DNA of 64,000 nucleotides from Candidatus Thorarchaeota archaeon (GTDB lineage: Archaea; Asgardarchaeota; Thorarchaeia; Thorarchaeales; Thorarchaeaceae), in the NCBI GenBank assembly GCA_011365025.1, contig RDOF01000003.1, positions 1 to 64,000 of the forward strand, read 5' to 3'. Position 1 is the stretch's first letter; the number at the start of each line of letters is the position of its first letter. Shown in pieces: positions 6,066-15,108 of this stretch. Under the pieces are notes generated by a model. It ran no database searches and was not told the origin of the DNA. It saw nothing but the letters and a program-made list of their open reading frames with translations. The translations under genes were made by a program, and so were the position numbers.

Positions 6066-8753
6066 TTAGGATAGTTGTGCCTTTATCTGATTCATCGCAG
6101 TACGGTAGACTCTCTTTGCCAATGTACTATCTAGACCACAATTGGCGGCAAATCGGTCCCGAGCAAAGCCTGCCTTTTCCGGGTCAATGTCCTTTCTCAC
6201 AATGTTGGAAATGGACTTGTAGCCTCTATCATGGAGCGTTCGAATCTCATATCTAGTGAGCGGCCGCTCTGGAGCCCCTTCTTCAGCTGGAAGTGTCAAG
6301 TCGAATAGGTCTGCAGAAGCAAGATCTCTCCGAACTCCATGAAGAAGCTGCATACTCATCACTCTCAGGCGTTTTGCCGTATCTTTCTTCTTCATTTCTT
6401 CATTGTACTGACTCAAGCTTAAGGCAATATCACTACATATTCCAACTAGCATCTCTACATCGCCCTCTCCGAAGTCAGTGCCGACAGGCGGACTTTGGCC
6501 TATTGCTAGCTTACTGGTTTCATCAAGTGCATGCTCTATAATCGTTGAAATATCCTGCTCTTCTACCCAGCTACAAAGCACTAGCTTCTTGAATGCGTCT
6601 CGTTTCTGCTTGAAGTCGTGGTATCTTTCGGAGGGGGGGTCAACGCCAGCAAGCTTGATTTCAATGTCTTCTGGGACTAGCGCTTTCGGTCTAGCAGATT
6701 GCGGGACGCCGAACCTAAGCAGAATATCAATGATTTCGGAATCATTTGTTTTCGCATCCACCGTGTCAAGCTGTTTTCTTATTGCCACATATTCAATAGG
6801 ACCGAGTCCTGCAGTGATTACTGCCTTTCCTTCTTTTGTTATCCTGAACCGCCTATCTATCGATTCAAGTAACCCCGCCTTGACAAGCCACGAAAAGAGT
6901 CCCTTGAATATCTCCTCCATGTACTTCGAATATTCCTCATCCACCGAGCCTCGAAAGGTGCCAGATGCAAATTTCATGAATTCCTCTTTGGCTTCAGCTC
7001 TTGTAAAGACATGACCACTGGCTGCGTTTTTCATAACGAGACTGGCTGCCAGTGAAGGACAGATTTGGCCTGGTGTCAGCGGTGACAATGGTTTGTGAAG
7101 GAGTGTTTCTTCCAGTTTCTCGACGTCAGGAAATTGCCTAGTAGGACTCTCAAAGACCAGATAGATACTACCCCCATTGCGTGATAGGTAGTACTCTCCG
7201 ATTCTTCCTGCAATTTGAAGGTACTTCGACCTGCTGACGAAGAAGTACAAACCACGGCCAATCAGAATGATTACGGAGTCAAAGGGAAAGCTCATCCCCG
7301 AAGTGATTCCAGTTGTGGAAACTACAGTCTTCACTATTCCATCTTTGATACTCCGCTCCAGCCGATCTCGTACCTCCGGATTAAGGCCAGAATGGTGAAA
7401 TGCAACACCGTAGGTTAGGCAATCCCGCAATCGCCTTGTGACTGGCAGCTCTCCTTCTTGTCCGATAATCCTAGCAACTGCCTCTTCATCCATTTGACGA
7501 GGATGCGATTTTGCCAGTTCTTGGGCCATGAATTCTGCACCGAATCTTGACCCTGCAACTACCAAGAATGCCTTTTCTTCGTAATTTCCCATATGCTCCA
7601 AGACACGCCCAAGCATATCTTCGCCCTTGAATCGTGCACTATGTGTTCCATCTGCACTCCCTACCTCAATTCCGTCTTCTCCCATGGTCACTATATACTC
7701 ATCTGGTGTAAGGCGTACACTTGGTCTAAACACATCGGCTTCTAGCCAATCACTTGCTTCATCTGTTTCTCCGAACCTTGAAGAGAGCGCGATCAGCTGA
7801 ACCTTCTGCTTGAGCTGTGTTATGAGGACGTCAAGCTTCGTACTTCTGTCTGTTCCAAGACTTTGCGCGTCAATATCGATAATCTGTGAATCAATCTCGG
7901 CAAACTCGTCGATAATTGCAAGTCCAATGTTTTGCGTCCATTTCTCATTGCCAGTGACCGCTGTTAACACAGATTCAATAATGCTGACAATCAGGTCTGC
8001 ATTCTCTAGTTCTTCCGTTGTAGATCTATGACGCCCGTCGTGTCTTGCAACCCTATAGCCCAGCCCTCTGAACAACTCACCATATTCTTCGATAACTTGG
8101 CTATTTAGTGACGTGTAGGGACTGAAGTACAGACACCTTATCCCTCTCTCGAGTCGTATCAGGATGGCAATCATTGCCAGGAATGTCTTCCCAGAGCCTG
8201 GGGGCATCTGTATTATCAGGTTCTTGTCTACGACCCCGACCTCATCCAAGAACTTCTTCTGTGCAGGCATCAAGGTTGTAAAATTCTTGTGGCGAAGCAA
8301 AACTTGAGCAGCCCTTCGCACTTCTGTGTTTGGACTAATTGGCCCCCTCATCCCACTGATTGCCAGCAGGGCAAGCCTGCCATCATGAGTAATTCGGAAC
8401 TGTCGGTTCTTCCGCCCTCTAGTTCCCTCCGCACTTACGAAACCTACCTTGATTAGCTTGTTCATCGTTTCATAAAGGGTGCCGCCTGAAACGAATTTCT
8501 GCCTAGCTTTCTGATACTTCGCCTCAGCTTGCGACCTCCCCTCTCGTTTTCCCTCGGCGTGCTTATCAATTCCCTGAAATTGCAGTATACCATCAACGAT
8601 TCCATCCCAACCCAAGCTTGGAATTATGTCGCCCATGCGTGGGCTCAGAATCTCCAAAATCTCAACTGCATGGCGATTTCCCAAAGCTTTCAGCTGATTC
8701 TGCAACTCTGGCACAATGTCGTCCCCACGATTCCCAGGCACCATTGCAATCAC
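6066..8753 (-). CDS. Ski2-like SF2 helicase with N-terminal winged helix
   Basis: Large ATP-dependent helicase-type protein of 895 residues. Residues about 10-150 look like a winged-helix region (LGNRHAVEILEILSPRMGD, ending GRKNRQFRITHDGRLALLAI). The SF2 core follows: Walker A PPGSGKT (Lys near residue 189), Walker B IIDEFAE near 283 instead of DExH/DEAD, SSRFG at motif III, and motif VI QIAGRIGEYY, where the second conserved Arg of QxxGRxGR is Glu. The C-terminal 300 residues are helical, ending in a region resembling helix-hairpin-helix (RDRFAANCGLDSTLAKRVY). It may unwind or remodel RNA or stalled DNA. Start is GTG 8753 or ATG 8744. It is divergent from sepF. Confidence 0.85.
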   Translation of the reverse strand: MIAMVPGNRGDDIVPELQNQLKALGNRHAVEILEILSPRMGDIIPSLGWDGIVDGILQFQGIDKHAEGKREGRSQAEAKYQKARQKFVSGGTLYETMNKLIKVGFVSAEGTRGRKNRQFRITHDGRLALLAISGMRGPISPNTEVRRAAQVLLRHKNFTTLMPAQKKFLDEVGVVDKNLIIQMPPGSGKTFLAMIAILIRLERGIRCLYFSPYTSLNSQVIEEYGELFRGLGYRVARHDGRHRSTTEELENADLIVSIIESVLTAVTGNEKWTQNIGLAIIDEFAEIDSQIIDIDAQSLGTDRSTKLDVLITQLKQKVQLIALSSRFGETDEASDWLEADVFRPSVRLTPDEYIVTMGEDGIEVGSADGTHSARFKGEDMLGRVLEHMGNYEEKAFLVVAGSRFGAEFMAQELAKSHPRQMDEEAVARIIGQEGELPVTRRLRDCLTYGVAFHHSGLNPEVRDRLERSIKDGIVKTVVSTTGITSGMSFPFDSVIILIGRGLYFFVSRSKYLQIAGRIGEYYLSRNGGSIYLVFESPTRQFPDVEKLEETLLHKPLSPLTPGQICPSLAASLVMKNAASGHVFTRAEAKEEFMKFASGTFRGSVDEEYSKYMEEIFKGLFSWLVKAGLLESIDRRFRITKEGKAVITAGLGPIEYVAIRKQLDTVDAKTNDSEIIDILLRFGVPQSARPKALVPEDIEIKLAGVDPPSERYHDFKQKRDAFKKLVLCSWVEEQDISTIIEHALDETSKLAIGQSPPVGTDFGEGDVEMLVGICSDIALSLSQYNEEMKKKDTAKRLRVMSMQLLHGVRRDLASADLFDLTLPAEEGAPERPLTRYEIRTLHDRGYKSISNIVRKDIDPEKAGFARDRFAANCGLDSTLAKRVYRTAMNQIKAQLS

Positions 8754-8772
8754 TCGTGAATACCGAGAGGTG

Positions 8773-8780
8773 GTATAAAA
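8773..8780 (+). promoter_or_regulatory. probable TATA box of sepF
   Basis: GTATAAAA lies 93 bp upstream of the sepF start, in the gap between sepF and the divergent helicase gene. It matches the archaeal TATA consensus, and expected transcription would begin near 8805. The strand assignment is inferred. Confidence 0.4.
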
Positions 8781-8865
8781 CTTAGCTCAAGGGTGAACAG
8801 GGCGATAATACTAGCTCTTTTCTTCTTTTGTGACTGCGATGAAGATGACTCAGAGGTGTGTCTGA

Positions 8866-9267
8866 ATGAAGTTTCTATCCCGACTGAGAGGCAAAGAAGA
8901 AGAGGCAGAAACCGACTCATCTGAAAGCCGGAAATACTCAGGCCTTGGCATTTTTTCACCCGCTACAGGATTGACCGAGCCTGATCCGCTGAGAGATTGC
9001 AGAAGACTTGCAGAATTGGATGCCATCTTCGTTCGCTCTAAGCGTCTTGAATCCCTAGATGACGTGCATTACATCGTAGACCAGATTCGGGAGGGAAACA
9101 TTGTGCTTCTGGACATATCTTCGCTTAACGATGGCCACGAGCAAAGGTATCTAGAGCTAAAGAGAATCGTTGAGAGAATACGCGGCGCCACAAAGGGTTA
9201 TCATGCTGATATTGCCTTGGTCAACGATGGTTGCATCATAGTGACACCTTCCTTTGTACGGTTCTAA
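8866..9267 (+). CDS. sepF: archaeal cell division protein SepF
   Basis: SepF anchors FtsZ to the membrane in many FtsZ-containing archaea. The 133-residue length is usual. The N-terminal MKFLSRLRG is a short amphipathic membrane-binding helix, followed by an acidic, variable linker (about residues 10-50). The C-terminal SepF core (residues 53-133) contains DAIFVRSKRLESLDDV, ILLDISSL-type strand (IVLLDISSLND) and a final IALVNDGCIIVTPS strand. No ftsZ is in the window. It converges with fttA with a 15-bp gap. Confidence 0.9.
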   Translation: MKFLSRLRGKEEEAETDSSESRKYSGLGIFSPATGLTEPDPLRDCRRLAELDAIFVRSKRLESLDDVHYIVDQIREGNIVLLDISSLNDGHEQRYLELKRIVERIRGATKGYHADIALVNDGCIIVTPSFVRF

Positions 9268-9282
9268 AAGGATAACACCCTA

Positions 9283-11196
9283 CTAGCGTAGTTTAATCGT
9301 TTCTGTTACTTGAAGGGCTTTCGTATCAATATTCAGGGCCTTGTGAATCGTTGAGGCCAAGTTCATGCATTTTGAAGCCTCTCCATGACAAGTAAGTACT
9401 CGTTCTGGAACCGGGCTCACTCGCTTCACGAAGTTCAGGATTTGCTTTCTATCCGAGTGTCCGGAGAATCCTTCAACAGTTTCGACATCCATGTTCACTG
9501 GCACAACCGTAGTCTGACCCTCACGGTTTCTCATTTGAACCTCCTTCCACCCCTTCTGGATTCGTCGGCCTAATGTCTGCTCTCCTTGATATGAAACGAA
9601 CACGAGTGTATTCTTCTCATCAGGAGCGAGTAGTCTGAAGTACTCGACACTGGGCCCACCTGCGAGCATACCAGAGGTGGCCATAATGACACAGGGTTCA
9701 CCCTCAACAATCTCTTCTCGTTGGTCAGGATTGTCTACCGCATTGAAGATTTCATTTAGGAATGGATTAACTCCCTGATGGAATACCATCTCCCGTATCT
9801 TCTTGCTGAGAAAGTCCGGATGAGTCGTGTGTATTGCTGTAGCCTGAGCAATCATCCCCTCAATATACACAGGAATCTTCGGAATACGTTTCTTAGTCAC
9901 CAGGTCTTCCAGTACTAGCATGATCTCTTGTGCACGCCCAACTGCGAGCACGGGAATCAACACTTTTCCTCCGCGTTCGATGGTCCGTTTGATGATAGAG
10001 GCAAACTTGCGTTCAACCTCTTGTCTGGGTGGCATCTTGTCAGTTGGATGACCATAAGTACTCTCTACAATCAGAGTTTCAAGCCTTGGAAATGTAAAAG
10101 TGGCTGGCTCAAGCAGTCTGGTTCGACCAAACTTGAAGTCCCCAGTATATGCGAGATTATATTGACCATCGCCAATGTGCAAGTGAATGATTGCAGAACC
10201 AAGTATGTGCCCTGCATTATGCAAAGTCAGTCTCACATCTGGAGCAATGTCAGTCACTTCACCGTAGTTCAGAGCTACTGTATGAAGAATCGCCTCCTTT
10301 ACATCACGGTCTCGATATGGTCTAAGCTTCCCTTCTCTTTCTGCAACTTCAAGATAGTCCAACTGAAGGAGTGTTGATAGATTCAGAGTTGGGGCCGTCA
10401 TGTAAATCGGTCCACGATACCCGTATTTGTAGAGAAATGGAACCATTCCACAGTGGTCAAGGTGTGCATGAGTGATAATAACAGCATCTAATTCATCAAT
10501 GTTAAACTCAGGCATGTCAAGACGCGGATAGGCTCTGGCAGGTGCACCTACATTCACGCCACACTCTATTAGTATGTTGCTCTCAGATGTCTGAAGGAAC
10601 ATGGCCTGGCGTCCAACTTCCTTGAATCCTCCAAGAGCTACTAGTCTTATCCATCCATTATTCAGAAGCGTAGGCCTATGTATCCTCTGTCCAATATCGC
10701 GGAATATCCTATTCCGATTGGCTGCTTCGGATTGAACGATATACCGAATTTGCTTAATCAGCTTACTTTCGATAGGAGGCGTCCGCATTACATTGGGCCT
10801 CCAGAAGGTCTGCCGGGTGATCTCTCGAAGAGTTGCTCCACTTCGGCCTATAACAAGACCAGGTTTCTGCGCTTCAATCACAACTTCTCCTCTTGATTCG
10901 TCAAAATCGATAGAAGTAATCTCGGCCTCTTCTGGTACAAGTTGCCGAACTGTCTTCTCTGCCTCCTCGTGAGGTAGTCTAACTTCAGGAGCTGACCTAA
11001 CAACAAGACGTTTTCTCATCTTTCGAGCGAGGGCCTTTATCTTGTCCCCATCATCAAGCAGTATCTTAGGTGCCTTTGAATAAATGGCAATCTCTGGCCC
11101 TTCATATTCCACAGATGTCACTGCTGCAGACCGGGGAAGTGCCTTTAGCACTGCCTCTCGGATATCAACATATTCGTCTCCGTTGTTAGAAGTCAT
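9283..11196 (-). CDS. fttA: transcription termination factor FttA (aCPSF1)
   Basis: Archaeal CPSF73-like endoribonuclease that cleaves nascent RNA and ends transcription at U-rich sites. It has 637 residues, the family length. Two KH-type domains occupy about residues 1-145 (LVIGRSGATL near 113). The metallo-beta-lactamase domain has THAHLDHCG at about 240-249 and YTGDFKFGRT further on. The beta-CASP domain carries ESTYGHP, IPVLAVGRAQE and VSYQGEQTLGRR, then GFSGHSD. All metal ligands appear present. It lies downstream of psmB on the same strand, a frequent archaeal arrangement. Confidence 0.96.
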   Translation of the reverse strand: MTSNNGDEYVDIREAVLKALPRSAAVTSVEYEGPEIAIYSKAPKILLDDGDKIKALARKMRKRLVVRSAPEVRLPHEEAEKTVRQLVPEEAEITSIDFDESRGEVVIEAQKPGLVIGRSGATLREITRQTFWRPNVMRTPPIESKLIKQIRYIVQSEAANRNRIFRDIGQRIHRPTLLNNGWIRLVALGGFKEVGRQAMFLQTSESNILIECGVNVGAPARAYPRLDMPEFNIDELDAVIITHAHLDHCGMVPFLYKYGYRGPIYMTAPTLNLSTLLQLDYLEVAEREGKLRPYRDRDVKEAILHTVALNYGEVTDIAPDVRLTLHNAGHILGSAIIHLHIGDGQYNLAYTGDFKFGRTRLLEPATFTFPRLETLIVESTYGHPTDKMPPRQEVERKFASIIKRTIERGGKVLIPVLAVGRAQEIMLVLEDLVTKKRIPKIPVYIEGMIAQATAIHTTHPDFLSKKIREMVFHQGVNPFLNEIFNAVDNPDQREEIVEGEPCVIMATSGMLAGGPSVEYFRLLAPDEKNTLVFVSYQGEQTLGRRIQKGWKEVQMRNREGQTTVVPVNMDVETVEGFSGHSDRKQILNFVKRVSPVPERVLTCHGEASKCMNLASTIHKALNIDTKALQVTETIKLR

Positions 11197-11314
11197 ATGG
11201 AATCACTTCTCATACATTGCGCTTAATTCCCGATTCGGACCAAGCTCTAATTTGACTCCGAGAGAGGAATTCCGCGTAGGATCTTGCCCGTGACTACGGG
11301 CAAAACAGATTCAA

Positions 11315-11953
11315 TCACTGTCTCTTCCAGATTTTCAGGATTTTATCCTTGGGCAATTCGGTGTACCCGTCCTTGTCAATGACACTGACAAGAATCGAGT
11401 TGCCTGAGGCGGCATCACGTTCTATTGCGGCTGCAACTGCACGTACTGCTAGCTCGATGGCCTTTGCTTTGGTGAGATCGTCCTGATACTCTGCTTCCAA
11501 TACACCGAGAGCTATTGGTGACCCTGATCCAGAGGAGGTGTACTTATCGGACAGAACGGAACCTATGTAGTCAGTATAGAATACCTGTGGGCCATCGTCA
11601 TCAAATCCGCCTACAAGACACCCAAGCATGTAGAGTCCTCTTCCTTGGAACATGATATTGCTAAGAAGCCGAGTTAGAGCCTTAACGCTCATAGGTCGTC
11701 CACGCTGAATTTCAAAGAGCTTTGCCTCAGCCTTCAATAAATCCATTATTGCTTGGGCATCAGCAACAGAGCCAGCAATAGTTGCTCCAATTTGATTAGT
11801 GATTTTATAGATCTTCTTTGCCGTCTTATTGGCAATCAATAATCCCATTGTAGCTCTCTGATCGCTCGCTAGAACAACACAGTCTTTTGCAGTTAGTGCT
11901 ACAGTAGTTGTTCCCGTCTTCAATTCAGCCGGTGGCTGTATTCCATGTTCCAT
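11315..11953 (-). CDS. psmB: 20S proteasome beta subunit
   Basis: Catalytic subunit of the archaeal proteasome. A 14-residue propeptide (MEHGIQPPAELKTG) is removed to expose Thr15 as the N-terminal nucleophile (TTTVALT). In mature numbering Asp17 and Lys33 are visible (LASDQRATMG and TAKKIY). The SGSG motif (YTSSGSGSPIALG) is also present. 212 residues, usual length. Upstream of fttA. A PAC2 protein at 27981 may be an assembly factor. Confidence 0.96.
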   Translation of the reverse strand: MEHGIQPPAELKTGTTTVALTAKDCVVLASDQRATMGLLIANKTAKKIYKITNQIGATIAGSVADAQAIMDLLKAEAKLFEIQRGRPMSVKALTRLLSNIMFQGRGLYMLGCLVGGFDDDGPQVFYTDYIGSVLSDKYTSSGSGSPIALGVLEAEYQDDLTKAKAIELAVRAVAAAIERDAASGNSILVSVIDKDGYTELPKDKILKIWKRQ

Positions 11954-12065
11954 ATTGTGAAAACTCCCTATCAGTGAATTGTAGGAAGAAGAACTAGTGA
12001 CAGAAAGACCTCCTGGGGATTTCTATTAAAACCTTTCTTTGTGGTGTCTTTTGTCACAGATGGCA

Positions 12066-12884
12066 TTATTCTTCCTTCGAGGGCTTCTCAGGTCGTTCAT
12101 AGGTGATAACTATGTCAACCTTCTTTGCTGTTGGAATTACCTTTAAAGTATCCATTGCTACACCGATTTCGGCATACTGGATGCCTTCGATGTATCTCGA
12201 CTCCATTGGAAAACCAATGGTGACCGCTTTTGATTGGACAGAAACAGTGTACTTATCCTTCGGAATCGCCGGAATTCTTCTCTTGAGCACCGCAAACACC
12301 TTTTCGTCAGGAGCGCTCACAATTCCTTTAACAGTCACATCGAAGGTCAGAGTCTTTCCAGCCATTGGAGGATTGAAATCCACTCGAGCGGTGCGGCCAA
12401 GAATCTGAGTGATTACTCCCTGCTCTCTGCCAAAGGTGATCTTCTCGCCTATCGCAATTCTTGCGCCTTGTTTGTCGAGCTTCGCCTTTGCAATCATTTT
12501 GATGAGCGATGGGTCTCTTTTTCCGGCTCCTCGTTCCGGCGGTATGTCGATTGTTTTTGTTTGGTCCACCTTCATGCCGATGAGTTCTTCTTCAATAGCC
12601 TCTAGTAACCAATTTGAGCCGACAGAAACTAGAATTGGTTCGTATCTATCATCTTCCCTGTATAAACCCTCATTCTTGGCAATCTCCTCAATGGTGAGGT
12701 CAAAGACCTTTCCATCGTCTTTTGTCCTGCCAATATAGTCCACGTAGATTAGACTACCCTCTTCAACCACATCATCTGCCCTCTTCGCCGCTGTCTTCTT
12801 CTTTGCAGCAGACTTAGCTGGCTTCTTTGTGGTCTTTGCTGTTGACTTCTTTGTAGTCTTTTTCTTGGCCTTTTCGCCGGACAT
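12066..12884 (-). CDS. FKBP-type peptidyl-prolyl isomerase (SlyD-like)
   Basis: Chaperone-like prolyl isomerase of 272 residues. The first 38 residues are an unusual Lys/Ala/Thr-rich tail (KKKTTKKSTAKTTKKP), resembling nucleic-acid-binding tails. The FKBP domain begins with GSLIYVDYIGRTKDDGKVFD and includes GMKVDQTKTIDIPPERG. The inserted flap domain (FGREQGVITQI, then VDFNPPMAGKTLTFDV) is typical of archaeal long FKBPs. A further C-terminal domain of about 100 residues matches the larger archaeal FKBP type. GAGG precedes the ATG. Substrates unknown. Confidence 0.92.
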   Translation of the reverse strand: MSGEKAKKKTTKKSTAKTTKKPAKSAAKKKTAAKRADDVVEEGSLIYVDYIGRTKDDGKVFDLTIEEIAKNEGLYREDDRYEPILVSVGSNWLLEAIEEELIGMKVDQTKTIDIPPERGAGKRDPSLIKMIAKAKLDKQGARIAIGEKITFGREQGVITQILGRTARVDFNPPMAGKTLTFDVTVKGIVSAPDEKVFAVLKRRIPAIPKDKYTVSVQSKAVTIGFPMESRYIEGIQYAEIGVAMDTLKVIPTAKKVDIVITYERPEKPSKEE

Positions 12885-12963
12885 TTCATTGTTCCTCCAT
12901 CAATTGACCATCTGGTCTCTGCGGCTGTGGGAGCGGCTATCATAAAACGGTTTCCGTCTGACC

Positions 12964-13551
12964 TCAGAGCCGTGTTCCTTCCAAGACCTGAAGGATTTCA
13001 AAGAAAATGCGAGTGGAAGATGCGGTTCTGACCTTAAGCCCAAGGTTCCGCATAGTCTTTCTTATTCGGCTAATGTCAGACTGTGATGAAACCACAACAT
13101 ATAGCCGACCACCAGGGATAAGGCGGAAAACCGCCTGCTTCACAAAGCGCTCAGTCACTTCAACGCCCATTGGACCGCCAACCAAGGCATGATCCATCTC
13201 GGTTGTATGATTGTCACTGGGAAGATATGGCGGATTAAATGCAATGATCGAGAATTGCGCATCTGGCGATAGGGATGCAAGAAGATCTGTCTGAATTACA
13301 GCGCACTTGTGGTCCATCCTATTCCGTTTCAGATTGTCTCTCGCATTCCGTACAGCACTCATTGAGATATCCGATGCTATTACGAATCTTGCATGGCGTG
13401 CCGCAGCAATTGCAATTAGTCCCGAGCCGCATCCAACTTCAAGAAACAAATCATCCTTGACAACATCGATTGCTTCTAGAAGAAGATAGGTGTCCTCTGC
13501 AGGAGGGTAGACCTCTGGGTCAAATGTCAACTGAATCCCTTCATGCTGCAC
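12964..13551 (-). CDS. PrmC/HemK-like (Mtq2-type) N5-glutamine methyltransferase
   Basis: SAM-dependent methyltransferase of 195 residues. Motif I is LEVGCGSGLIAIAAA and the catalytic NPPY motif is FNPPYLPSD, both typical of enzymes that methylate the GGQ glutamine of release factors (in archaea aRF1, often with Trm112). The GTG start at 13551 overlaps the end of ksgA by 11 bp, so the two are co-translated. The short length without the bacterial N-terminal domain fits the archaeal/eukaryal Mtq2 type. Confidence 0.88.
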   Translation of the reverse strand: MQHEGIQLTFDPEVYPPAEDTYLLLEAIDVVKDDLFLEVGCGSGLIAIAAARHARFVIASDISMSAVRNARDNLKRNRMDHKCAVIQTDLLASLSPDAQFSIIAFNPPYLPSDNHTTEMDHALVGGPMGVEVTERFVKQAVFRLIPGGRLYVVVSSQSDISRIRKTMRNLGLKVRTASSTRIFFEILQVLEGTRL

Positions 13552-14416
13552 TTTTCATACCATCCGAAAAGGGAAGGACACCCTCTCGACTCAGCTCGAA
13601 TACAGCGTCCGCCAAAACAACCAATTCCTCTTGTGTCAAAGCGCGTAGTCGTTCCTTTCCCGTGAGCATACCCTTGGTTCTAGATATTATCAACTCTGCC
13701 AAGGTCTTCTCCTTTCCTAGGTTTCGACACCAGATTGCCAAAGCTTTGTGGAGCAGCTTGTTTGGATATGAGTAGATGCCATGAACCACCCAAAAGAACA
13801 CGTCATGGTTCTTCGCAAAGGGTCCTTGCGTGCGATTATGCATTCTTACGACTGCGGAATCTACGGCAGGAATTGGATAGAATTTGGCAGCGGGAACCTC
13901 AAGAATTGGCTTTACTTCCGCCAGATATTGTATCCCAATCGAGAATCTGGAGTATTCTGATGAGCCTGGAATCGCCATCATTCGGCTAACCAATTCCTTC
14001 TGATACATCAGTATAGCAACATCCAATCTTACCTCTCTGAGTATTCTGAAGGTAATGGGTGACGATATGCTATAAGGCAGATTTGACACAATCTTGTTGA
14101 CTGAAGGAAATCTCTCAGTTAATGCATCTCCTTCAATAATTGTCACGTTTTCCTTTTCGGATAGAATATCCTTGAGTGCCTTTACCAGTCCGCTCTCTAC
14201 TTCAATGACATAGACACGCTCTGCTTGATTTGCTAGAAGCTTAGTCAGGCAACCAAACCCTCCACCGATCTCCAAAACCGCGTCTTGATTGGTGATGTTC
14301 GCAAATCCAACGATCTTGTTTGCAGTCTGCTGGTCAACAAGGAAACTCTGTCCAAACTTCTTTGTTGGTCTGACTGAGTACTTCTGAAGCAGAAGCTTGA
14401 TGTCTTCTTCCGACAG
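13541..14416 (-). CDS. ksgA: 16S rRNA dimethyladenosine transferase KsgA/Dim1 (CTG start)
   Basis: Dimethylates two adenosines in the 3' helix of 16S rRNA. Motif I is LEIGGGFGCLTKLL and motif IV is SNLPYSISSPITF. The first ATG/GTG/TTG in frame is a TTG directly before EIGGG, which would cut away the conserved N-terminus. The frame is open further upstream and encodes LLLQKYSVRPTKKFGQSFL, the family signature, back to CTG at 14416. AGGTGA lies 6 bp upstream of that CTG. The TGA of the preceding DUF655 gene is in the same frame three codons before it. A CTG start (291 residues) is the simplest reading; a sequence error or readthrough is the alternative. Confidence 0.88.
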   Translation of the reverse strand: MSEEDIKLLLQKYSVRPTKKFGQSFLVDQQTANKIVGFANITNQDAVLEIGGGFGCLTKLLANQAERVYVIEVESGLVKALKDILSEKENVTIIEGDALTERFPSVNKIVSNLPYSISSPITFRILREVRLDVAILMYQKELVSRMMAIPGSSEYSRFSIGIQYLAEVKPILEVPAAKFYPIPAVDSAVVRMHNRTQGPFAKNHDVFFWVVHGIYSYPNKLLHKALAIWCRNLGKEKTLAELIISRTKGMLTGKERLRALTQEELVVLADAVFELSREGVLPFSDGMKSAA

Positions 14417-14422
14417 TAGAGG

Positions 14423-15019
14423 TCACCTAGGCCGTTCTCTCTCCTCATCTCTTCGAGGCGGTCTCACGAACAACCATCGTTTCACATCTTCTCTAATCTC
14501 ATCGATGATTCTTGCTGAGATGACCTTCTTGGGATTCTGGAGTTTCGTCCTGGATGCGATGTCTTCAAAGCTCTTGAATGGCTCTCGTTTTCTCTCTTCC
14601 AGAATAGCCCACATCAAGGTATGGCCGATTCCCGGCAGCAACTGCAGTGAGTGCTGACGAGTCGTAATGGGCGGTGCTTCGTTGAAGAACTGAACAAACT
14701 TCCGTTCATGCTTTGTGACGATTATCTCAATCAAGAAAGGCAGCTCTGCTGCACTCTCAGGTGCCAAATCTTCGTAGAAGATGCGACGTTTCACATGGTC
14801 GATCTTACTCTTGGCATTCTTCTCAATTGATATACGTTCTTGGGGATGAAGTGTTGCCCCACGTTGTGGTACCACTTCTAGGAGTGTGAAATGCGATTCT
14901 CCTACGCACTGTGCAATAGTTTCTCCTTTGGGACGAGATTCTCGCAGGTATACCTTCGGCGGAATGACTGCCAGGACATATGCATGTGTTTCAAACATTC
15001 TGTCTTGGGGTCCTTCCAT
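14423..15019 (-). CDS. DUF655 RNA-binding-type protein
   Basis: Conserved archaeal protein of 198 residues, nearly always beside ksgA and rpoF, hence presumed to act in rRNA maturation or translation. The N-terminal half is an OB-like beta domain (AYVLAVIPPKVYLRE). The C-terminal half carries a helix-hairpin-helix-like motif (LQLLPGIGHTLMWAILEER, then FKSFEDIA). It ends with a charged tail DEERERPR. Its TGA stop is in frame with, and three codons before, the ksgA start, so translation of the two is probably coupled. Confidence 0.88.
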   Translation of the reverse strand: MEGPQDRMFETHAYVLAVIPPKVYLRESRPKGETIAQCVGESHFTLLEVVPQRGATLHPQERISIEKNAKSKIDHVKRRIFYEDLAPESAAELPFLIEIIVTKHERKFVQFFNEAPPITTRQHSLQLLPGIGHTLMWAILEERKREPFKSFEDIASRTKLQNPKKVISARIIDEIREDVKRWLFVRPPRRDEERERPR

Positions 15020-15108
15020 TTCGTTTCACTCCTTCTCTGGGGCCGCATTATAGATGAAATAGTATGCCACGGATAAAAAGTAATCGTCCCACGCTGGAAA
15101 CTAGACCA

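Noticed and set aside
14423..14425. TGA between DUF655 and KsgA as a selenocysteine codon
   Set aside because: No SECIS-like element was seen, the following codons include a well-placed CTG with a Shine-Dalgarno, and both proteins are normally separate.
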